The notes under the pieces were generated by a model that did no database searches, was not told the origin of the DNA, and saw only the letters and a list, made by a program, of their open reading frames with translations. A stretch of 64,000 nucleotides of DNA. It comes from Sinanaerobacter chloroacetimidivorans. Its GTDB lineage: Bacteria > Bacillota > Clostridia > Peptostreptococcales > Anaerovoracaceae. Location of the stretch: assembly GCF_018128545.1 (NCBI RefSeq), contig NZ_JAGSND010000002.1, positions 248,001-312,000 on the forward strand, read 5' to 3'. Made by a program: the position numbers and the translations under genes. This document shows positions 58,951-64,000 of the stretch, in pieces. The stretch's first letter is position 1; every line of letters begins with the position of its first letter.

Positions 58951-59727
58951 ATGACACAGGAAACGAAAACAAATGGAACGAGATCAAATGAAAATATAAC
59001 GAAATCCGATAACACGAAGGCAAAAGATATCATAGTTATTGAAAACCTGACAAAAGTATACCGCAATGGAGAAATAGAGGTTGCCGCTTTAAAGGGAATT
59101 AATTTAACCATACAGCAGGGGGAATTCATTTCAATCATGGGTGCTTCCGGCTCAGGGAAATCCACTTTGATGAATATCCTCGGCTGTCTTGACAGGCCTA
59201 CGGATGGCTACTACTATCTGGAAGGGATTGATGTAAGCGAAAAGAACGACAATGAACTTTCTGCCGTCAGAAACAAAAAAATCGGTTTTGTTTTTCAGTC
59301 TTTCAATTTAATTGCCAGAACCAGTGCGTTAAAAAATGTAGAATTGCCCATGGTTTATGGCAAAGTGGGGGCTGATGAACGGAAAGAACGAGCCTTGGAG
59401 CTCTTAAACAGCGTAGGCCTGAAAGAAAGATCCGGCCATATGCCCAACGAGCTTTCCGGCGGGCAGAAGCAGAGAGTGGCCATTGCCAGGGCCCTGGCGA
59501 ACAAGCCCCAGATCATACTGGCAGACGAGCCTACGGGAAATCTTGATTCTCAATCATCGGTTGAGATTATGGAGATCTTTAAGAAATTGAATCGGGAAGA
59601 TAAAAATACGGTGATCATCGTAACCCATGAACGAGATATTGCTGAATTTACAGATCGTATCATTACGTTCAAGGATGGTCATATCATTAAGGATGAGAAT
59701 CTGACGGAGGTGACACCATGCTCTTGA
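58951..59727 (+). CDS. MacB-type ABC transporter ATP-binding protein
   Basis: A 258-residue LolD/MacB-family ATPase. Walker A is GASGSGKST (64-72), the Q-loop region KIGFVFQSFNLI, the signature ELSGGQKQRVAIARAL, and Walker B ILADEPTGNLD. The first 25 residues are a polar low-complexity extension. It powers the adjacent FtsX-like permease mechanically rather than moving substrate through a channel, as known for MacB. SD AGGGAGG precedes ATG 58951. Confidence 0.93.
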   Translation: MTQETKTNGTRSNENITKSDNTKAKDIIVIENLTKVYRNGEIEVAALKGINLTIQQGEFISIMGASGSGKSTLMNILGCLDRPTDGYYYLEGIDVSEKNDNELSAVRNKKIGFVFQSFNLIARTSALKNVELPMVYGKVGADERKERALELLNSVGLKERSGHMPNELSGGQKQRVAIARALANKPQIILADEPTGNLDSQSSVEIMEIFKKLNREDKNTVIIVTHERDIAEFTDRIITFKDGHIIKDENLTEVTPCS

Positions 59728-60929
59728 TTGAAAATATCAAATTGGCTTTAACCTCCATTAGAACCAATAAAATGCGTTCCTTTCTCACGATGCTGGGGAT
59801 TATCATCGGTATCAGCTCCGTAATAGCCATTACTTCTATCGGCGCCAGTGCAAAAGGAGTGGTAAGCAAGGAATTCGAAAGCTTTGGTATGAACAACATG
59901 TATGTTTATATCAACTGGAGATTGGCGGAAGACGGCGTAGAATATTCTGATTTGATCTTTCCGGAAGATATTGAGGCTCTGAAAGAGAGATTTCCGGATG
60001 ATATTCTGTATATATGCCCTTCTATTTCCGCCGACAGCGAAACGAAGGTTCGGCGTATTACCGGCAAACTCCGCATGGCGGGAGTTGCGGCTGACTATAA
60101 TAAATTCTATAATATGAATCTCATTCACGGCCGGATGCTCAACGAAAGCGATGTTGACGGTGCCCGGGATCGTATTGTTATAGATAAAGACGCAGCCCAG
60201 CACTTTTTCAACAAGGATAATGCCGTTGGGGAGGTTCTGAGCGTAACCATCAATGGTGAGCCTAAGGATTTGACTATTGTAGGTATTTATGAGAAGGAAG
60301 CCAGCATATTTGATAACATGATGGTAAGCGACTCCTACCAAACCTACGTACCTTATCCGTTGTTACAAGCCGGTGATCAATCCACTTCCTACATAGAGCT
60401 TTATACCAATGCCGAAAAGGATCAAGCCGTTATTGGAGGCGAAATCACCAAGTATTTGGCCAGGATCAAGGATAAAGCACCCGAATTTTACATATTCGAA
60501 TCTGCTGAAGCCCAGATGGGTATGATCAACAATGTACTGGGTACCCTTTCCATCGCCATTGGAGCCATTGCCGCAATATCACTTGTGGTAGGCGGTATCG
60601 GCATCATGAATATCATGCTGGTTTCCGTTACAGAACGAACCCGCGAAATCGGCATACGAAAATCTCTGGGTGCAAGAACCAAAGATATTCTTTTGCAGTT
60701 CCTGATAGAATCCATGATCATTTCTGCTATTGGAGGAGTTATAGGAACACTGCTGGGGGTTGGAATCGCATCCATAGGAATGTCATTTGCAAACATCTCG
60801 GTAATTATCGAGCCCGGAGTTATTGTGCTGGCTGTGGCCTTTTCCGCTTTGGTCGGTATGTTCTTTGGACTGTATCCGGCCAGAAAGGCAGCCAAGCTGG
60901 ATCCGATAGAGGCGTTGAGGTACGAATAA
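59718..60929 (+). CDS. MacB-type ABC transporter permease (FtsX family)
   Basis: A 403-residue permease with four membrane helices: one near the N-terminus (about 20-42) and three near the C-terminus (about 280-395). A large extracellular MacB-PCD domain lies between them (about 45-255). The C-terminal segment ERTREIGIRKSLGARTKDILLQFLIES and the ending LYPARKAAKLDPIEALRYE are diagnostic. It overlaps the ATPase gene by 10 bases. Together with the adaptor it forms a three-gene exporter; substrate unknown. Confidence 0.93.
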   Translation: MLLIENIKLALTSIRTNKMRSFLTMLGIIIGISSVIAITSIGASAKGVVSKEFESFGMNNMYVYINWRLAEDGVEYSDLIFPEDIEALKERFPDDILYICPSISADSETKVRRITGKLRMAGVAADYNKFYNMNLIHGRMLNESDVDGARDRIVIDKDAAQHFFNKDNAVGEVLSVTINGEPKDLTIVGIYEKEASIFDNMMVSDSYQTYVPYPLLQAGDQSTSYIELYTNAEKDQAVIGGEITKYLARIKDKAPEFYIFESAEAQMGMINNVLGTLSIAIGAIAAISLVVGGIGIMNIMLVSVTERTREIGIRKSLGARTKDILLQFLIESMIISAIGGVIGTLLGVGIASIGMSFANISVIIEPGVIVLAVAFSALVGMFFGLYPARKAAKLDPIEALRYE

Positions 60930-60932
60930 AGT

Positions 60933-61167
60933 CATACCCACGAGATTTCCTTAGTCGCGGTGGCAGCGCGTCATAAGACCAGCCTTTCGGCTGGAATGCG
61001 GCCAATGCTTCCTAAGGGAACATCGTGGGTATGTTATCGTTAGGAACAGCCGGCGTGCATTCTCATCCTCGAAGTCATTGCAAATATACGAATCGCTCTC
61101 TTTTCGTTTAATCAACCTAACCAGAGGAGGCTTCCTAAGGGAACATCGTGGGTATGTTATCGTTAGG
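60933..61167. repeat. Exact 38-bp direct repeat pair with an inverted partial copy
   Basis: 61007-61044 and 61130-61167 are identical over 38 bases. Each unit can fold (CCTAA with TTAGG, AACAT with ATGTT). An imperfect inverted copy of the unit's core lies at 60933-60954, directly after the MacB-type permease stop, so a larger stem is also possible. CCAGCC-TTTC-GGCTGG lies between. Features suggest a short palindromic or MITE-like mobile repeat; 60930-61200 has no gene. Confidence 0.8.
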
Positions 61168-61200
61168 GACCAGTAATCCATACAGATAATCGCAGAGATA

Positions 61201-61593
61201 TTAAAACTTTATTACTTGGGGTTCTTCTGTAAAAGAGTAGATGGTCGCCGTAGCATCTTTTAAATACAATGTCTGGGTATTGCCATCCTCTGCCGAATAC
61301 ATTGATTTCAATGTCGGATAGGCCTCCAGCATAGCCCTTTTGGGTTCAATTCTATCGTCTTCCACAGCAATGGCTTCCACTCGAATCCATTTGTTATCCG
61401 CCATACCGCAAATCTCTATTTTCGGATTATTTCCGATTTGCTTAGATACATTCTTCACCTTGCCGGTTTGGATGTAAAGCTTATTCTCAAAAATATTAAC
61501 CGTACCAAAAGGCCGCACCCTTGGCTGATCACCATCCACCGTTGCAAGATAATAAGTATCGCACTTTTTTAAAAACTCATAAATTTTTTCCAT
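61201..61593 (-). CDS. Pyridoxamine 5'-phosphate oxidase-like flavin-binding protein
   Basis: A 130-residue split-barrel protein of the PNPOx-like superfamily. It shows CDTYYLATVDGDQPRVRPFGTVNIFENKLYIQTGKVKNVSKQI, where the RPFG and TGKxKNVxKQ segments correspond to the FMN-contact region, and a C-terminal YLKDATATIYSF. Such short members bind FMN, F420 or haem and often act as reductases of unknown substrate. It is divergent from an HxlR-type regulator, which probably controls it. Confidence 0.88.
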   Translation of the reverse strand: MEKIYEFLKKCDTYYLATVDGDQPRVRPFGTVNIFENKLYIQTGKVKNVSKQIGNNPKIEICGMADNKWIRVEAIAVEDDRIEPKRAMLEAYPTLKSMYSAEDGNTQTLYLKDATATIYSFTEEPQVIKF

Positions 61594-61652
61594 TATTCAC
61601 TCATTTCTCCTTTATAAATTTAGGATTGACAATTCATCCTTTTAACAATACT

Positions 61653-61680
61653 ATTATATATTGTACAACATACACTTCAA
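61653..61680 (-). promoter_or_regulatory. Promoter of the flavin-type protein gene
   Basis: On the minus strand TTGAAG (plus 61675-61680), a 16-base spacer and TATAAT (61653-61658), 60 bases before the start codon. Confidence 0.65.
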
Positions 61681-61701
61681 GTACGATTTTTTAGTATAGT
61701 A

Positions 61702-61719
61702 AGTATCTTAAATGATACT
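61702..61719. promoter_or_regulatory. Inverted repeat AGTATC-n6-GATACT, likely HxlR operator
   Basis: AGTATC (61702-61707) and GATACT (61714-61719) lie just before the SD of the HxlR-type gene and just after a TATAGT box (61695-61700). HxlR-type regulators usually bind such repeats in the divergent intergenic region. Confidence 0.55.
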
Positions 61720-61731
61720 ATTGGAGGAAAT

Positions 61732-62067
61732 ATGGAAGAAGACTTATTTGGAATTTGTCCCTTTGTAACCGCTCAAAAAATACTTACAGGCAAGTGGACT
61801 TTGCTCATTTTACATCGTTTAAGCATCAAAACGATGCGTTTCAACGAGCTGCAGCGGGAGCTTCCCAGCCTGACCCAGGCAACTCTGACGAAACAGCTTC
61901 GTATGATGGAAGAAAACGGATTAATTATCAGAACCGTATATAATCAGATACCACCTAAAGTAGAATATTCTTTAAGTGAACTCGGAAAGCAATTTATGCC
62001 GGTTTTAGACTCTTTGGAAACTTGGGGCAGTCAGTATATAGAATTTCTTAAAAATCAGGTCTTATGA
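61732..62067 (+). CDS. HxlR family transcriptional regulator
   Basis: A 111-residue winged-helix protein of the HxlR/DUF24 type. It has CPFVTAQKILTGKWTLLILHRL, MRFNELQRELPSLTQATLTKQLRMMEENGLI and the wing PPKVEYSLSELGKQFMPVLDSL. The N-terminal cysteine (Cys9, in GICPF) is the residue that senses quinones, aldehydes or disulfide stress in studied members. It probably regulates the divergent flavin-type gene. SD TTGGAGG precedes ATG 61732. Confidence 0.93.
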   Translation: MEEDLFGICPFVTAQKILTGKWTLLILHRLSIKTMRFNELQRELPSLTQATLTKQLRMMEENGLIIRTVYNQIPPKVEYSLSELGKQFMPVLDSLETWGSQYIEFLKNQVL

Positions 62068-62138
62068 GCACTGCCCCTGTTAACCTCCAGTTATGAAGGC
62101 AAACCGTATCATAAATTTTGCAGAGTAAATTCAAGAAC

Positions 62139-62256
62139 TAAAAAAGAAGCGGCTGGCTATGTCATGGCAATGACTTCAAAGTCTTCGAATGTACCTCTTT
62201 ATAGAATCTAACATTCGAAGGCTGAGGGAATTGCCAGGATATAGCCAGCCGCTTCT
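62139..62256 (-). terminator. Very long terminator-like hairpin after deoC
   Basis: A 112-nt element with three nested perfect helices: AGAAGCGGCTGGCTAT/ATAGCCAGCCGCTTCT (62145-62160, 62241-62256), TGGCAAT/ATTGCCA (62165-62171, 62230-62236) and CTTCGAATGT/ACATTCGAAG (62183-62192, 62211-62220). On the minus strand a UUUUUU run follows, so it ends the deoC transcript. The plus side has only weak T-richness, so the convergent HxlR gene may use it too. Confidence 0.85.
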
Positions 62257-62274
62257 ATTTATGTTCTTTTTCTC

Positions 62275-62931
62275 TTATTGGCTTTCCTTCATGATCTGAA
62301 CTGATGCACTGGCCCCAATACGGTCAGCCCCTGCTTCGATCATTTCCATGGTAGTTTTCAGATCTCTGATTCCGCCTGAAGCCTTTACTTCCATAGAATC
62401 TCCTACGGTTTTCTTCATAAGTGACACATGATGAGCCGTGGCTCCTGATTTGGAAAAGCCCGTTGAAGTTTTCACGAAAGCAGCTCCTGCCTCACCGGCA
62501 AGTTCACAAGCCTTAACGATCTCATCGTCAGTCAGAAGACAGGTTTCCAGGATGACCTTTACGATAGCGTCGTGTTCATCTGCTATTGCCACAACGATAT
62601 TGATATCATCTCTGACATATTCATAACGCTTTTCTTTCAGTGCTCCCACATGGATCACCATATCAATTTCATCAGCACCTTCATTACATGCCCAATCCGT
62701 TTCATAAGCTTTCACATCACTGCTGCAGGCACCTAAAGGAAAACCGATTACGGATGCAATTTTTACATCGCTGCCTTCCAGCTCCTTTTTTGCCAAAGGT
62801 ACATAGCAGGAATTTACGCAGACAGCATAAAATCCATATTCCTTTGCTTCCTGACATAGTTTGATCACATCTTCTTCTGTTGCTTCAGGCTTTAAAATTG
62901 TATGATCGAAATACTGATTTAATTTTTTCAT
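62275..62931 (-). CDS. deoC: Deoxyribose-phosphate aldolase DeoC
   Basis: A 218-residue class I aldolase that splits 2-deoxyribose 5-phosphate into glyceraldehyde 3-phosphate and acetaldehyde. It starts LNQYFDHTILKPEATEEDV and has IDMVIHVGALK. The Schiff-base lysine lies in AAFVKTSTGFSKSGAT, and EVKASGGIRD carries the second essential lysine. ATG 62931 follows AGGAG by 6 bases; the GTG one codon upstream is less likely. It lies 9 bases after pduL, suggesting that acetaldehyde or acetyl-CoA metabolism is coordinated. Confidence 0.95.
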   Translation of the reverse strand: MKKLNQYFDHTILKPEATEEDVIKLCQEAKEYGFYAVCVNSCYVPLAKKELEGSDVKIASVIGFPLGACSSDVKAYETDWACNEGADEIDMVIHVGALKEKRYEYVRDDINIVVAIADEHDAIVKVILETCLLTDDEIVKACELAGEAGAAFVKTSTGFSKSGATAHHVSLMKKTVGDSMEVKASGGIRDLKTTMEMIEAGADRIGASASVQIMKESQ

Positions 62932-62940
62932 CACTTACTC

Positions 62941-63513
62941 CTATTTAATAATCTCTCCCAAAACACCGTTTGCGAGGCCGGCAGCATTACCTTCATCGGT
63001 ATCCAGATGGATCTCGCTTTCATGCCCTTCTCCGGAACGAACAAGAACGTTGTCAAAGACCAATCCTCTTTCACCCTCAAATTTAATGCTTACAATATCT
63101 TTATCCTTAACGCCGGCTTCTATAGCCTGGGCAGGAGATAGATGAATATGTCTCAATGCAATGATCGCACCATGGTCAAGAGTCACCTCTCCGACAGGAC
63201 CAACCAGCTTTAATCCCGGAGTTCCATCCAGTTTCCCGGATTCTCTGATCGGCGCGGTTACCCCGATGGCTCTTGCATCTGTCATTGCAAGTTCTACCTG
63301 AGTTTCCGGTCTGGCCGGACCCAGAACTCTAACACCCTTTAAAACGCCTTTAGGTCCTACAATGTCCACCTTTTCTTCACAGGCAAACTGACCAGGCTGC
63401 TTTAGAGGCTTGGTGGGTGTCAGTGTATGTCCCTTGCCGAACAAAACCTCAATATCTTCACTCTTTAAATGAAGGTGCTTGTTTGATAATCCTACTTCTG
63501 CTTTGTAACCCAT
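62941..63513 (-). CDS. pduL: Phosphate propanoyltransferase/acyltransferase PduL
   Basis: A 190-residue PduL-type acyltransferase that converts acyl-CoA and phosphate to acyl phosphate. It is built of two similar beta-barrel halves with zinc-binding histidines in LSNKHLHL and LRHIHLSPAQA, and the C-terminal HLDTDEGNAAG. The N-terminal encapsulation peptide of microcompartment forms is absent and no shell genes are near, so it is probably a free cytosolic phosphotransacetylase. It may serve acetate formation. It is followed closely by deoC. Confidence 0.92.
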   Translation of the reverse strand: MGYKAEVGLSNKHLHLKSEDIEVLFGKGHTLTPTKPLKQPGQFACEEKVDIVGPKGVLKGVRVLGPARPETQVELAMTDARAIGVTAPIRESGKLDGTPGLKLVGPVGEVTLDHGAIIALRHIHLSPAQAIEAGVKDKDIVSIKFEGERGLVFDNVLVRSGEGHESEIHLDTDEGNAAGLANGVLGEIIK

Positions 63514-63533
63514 TTCCTTTTTCTCCTTTCGAG

Positions 63534-63563
63534 GAAATCACAAATATTGTATTTGTAGATTTC
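63534..63563. repeat. Palindromic hairpin related to 48442-48473
   Basis: GAAATC+ACAAATA (63534-63546) pairs with TATTTGT+A+GATTTC (63550-63563) around loop TTG, with one bulged A at the same place as in the copy between iolO and iolM. Paired changes between the copies keep the stem intact. It lies just before the pduL SD on the minus strand. Confidence 0.75.
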
Positions 63564-63639
63564 TACTGCTATTGATATTAAATTATCGTTTACTATTTTG
63601 TTACATGACGCTCTGACTTCTGAATAACCGGGATGCCGG

Positions 63640-64000
63640 TTACTTTGTGCCTTCCTCAAGACAAGTAATATAGGGAAGATTTCTGTATTTCTGATCAAAA
63701 TCAAGTCCGTAGCCTACGATGAACTTGTTTTCCACTTCAAAGCCCGTATAATCCGCCTTGATGTCCGTTTCCCTTCTTTCCGGTTTATCCAATAAAGTGC
63801 ATATCTTTAAAGTCTTCGGCATTCTTCCCAGAAGATAATCTCTCAGATAATGCAGGGTTATCCCGGAATCTATGATGTCTTCCACAATGATGACATTCAG
63901 GTCTTCGATTCCTGTATCCAGGTCTTTTAAGATTCGAACGACTCCGGAGGTTTTTGTGGAGGCTCCATAACTGGTTACTGCCATAAAATCGATTTTGGTG
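63640..64000 (-). CDS. hpt: Hypoxanthine phosphoribosyltransferase, C-terminal part (cut by window edge)
   Basis: About 120 residues of a type I phosphoribosyltransferase whose start lies beyond the right edge. Readable parts are DFMAVTSYGASTKTSG, the PRPP-binding motif VIIVEDIIDSGITL, KICTLLDKPERRE and the purine-contact segment VGYGLDFDQKYRNLPYITCLEE at the end. It salvages hypoxanthine and guanine to IMP and GMP. It is transcribed in the same direction as pduL and deoC, with a 126-base gap that holds a palindromic repeat. Confidence 0.93.
   Translation of the reverse strand, partial: TKIDFMAVTSYGASTKTSGVVRILKDLDTGIEDLNVIIVEDIIDSGITLHYLRDYLLGRMPKTLKICTLLDKPERRETDIKADYTGFEVENKFIVGYGLDFDQKYRNLPYITCLEEGTK

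Noticed and set aside
60820-61181. Two short minus-strand open frames near the 38-bp repeats
   Set aside because: The repeated TITYPRCSLRK stretch is a translation of the DNA repeat; one frame also runs into the permease gene.

Overview
The window looks like a chromosomal stretch of an anaerobic, Gram-positive, probably spore-forming member of the Clostridia. Supporting this are a long division and cell-wall (dcw) cluster with a PASTA-bearing SpoVD-type penicillin-binding protein and a meso-diaminopimelate-type MurE, consensus sigma-A promoters, strong Shine-Dalgarno (SD) sites, moderate-to-low GC, an AmmeMemoRadiSam operon, a DUF438/hemerythrin protein and many intrinsic terminators. I see no rRNA, tRNA, phage, insertion sequence or CRISPR array. 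Gene names rest on recognised motifs and remembered family features, not on searches.

Layout. (1) 1-14301, minus strand: dcw cluster mraZ-rsmH-ftsL-spoVD-murE-murF-mraY-murD-ftsW-murG-murA-ftsQ-DUF881, led by a 10-bp-phased MraZ box array. An attenuator-like hairpin lies between ftsL and spoVD, and a cloverleaf-like leader lies between murG and murA. (2) 14347-16533: ECF sigma factor, zinc-finger anti-sigma factor and two membrane proteins. (3) 16631-18309: a cysteine- and aspartate-rich 506-residue protein of unknown function. (4) 18337-24770: PadR with a HAAS-RDD protein, sfsA, two paralogous helical proteins, an ABC exporter and a TfoX C-terminal protein. (5) 24830-31392: a DUF6323/DUF6179-like pair, DtxR-type regulator, MGMT-type repair protein, DUF438-hemerythrin-PAS protein, MarR with an unknown partner, and a HAD phosphatase. 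(6) 31455-38779: amrB-amrA-amrS, a PAS-GGDEF-HD-GYP protein, a metallo-beta-lactamase-fold hydrolase and galM. (7) 38880-50574: a nine-gene inositol catabolic operon with a divergent XRE-cupin regulator. (8) 50573-57537: MerR-like fusion, M20 amidohydrolase with dihydropyrimidinase, a decayed metallophosphoesterase, ychF and lgt. (9) 57739-64000: MacA/MacB-like exporter, palindromic repeats, a flavin-type protein with divergent HxlR, deoC, pduL and the start-truncated hpt.

How the genes work together. The inositol operon encodes an xylose/ribose-type sugar importer, inositol dehydrogenase (IolG) and relatives of the Thermotoga IolM, IolN and IolO enzymes. That implies conversion of myo-inositol through scyllo-inosose, a diketo-inositol and 5-keto-L-gluconate to D-tagaturonate, instead of the Bacillus IolE/D/B/C/J route. 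An IolI-type isomerase and an extra zinc alcohol dehydrogenase sit in the same operon. Its promoter is a perfect TTGACA-17-TATAAT, and the divergent regulator has a perfect 12-bp inverted repeat just past its own promoter.

The less explained material is mostly non-coding: the structured element before murA, two related palindromic hairpins with compensatory base changes, five phased 20-21 bp repeats before the HAAS-RDD/PadR genes, a 112-nt terminator after deoC, and a TAGTAAACTA site shared by the cysteine-rich gene and the DUF6323/DUF6179 pair.
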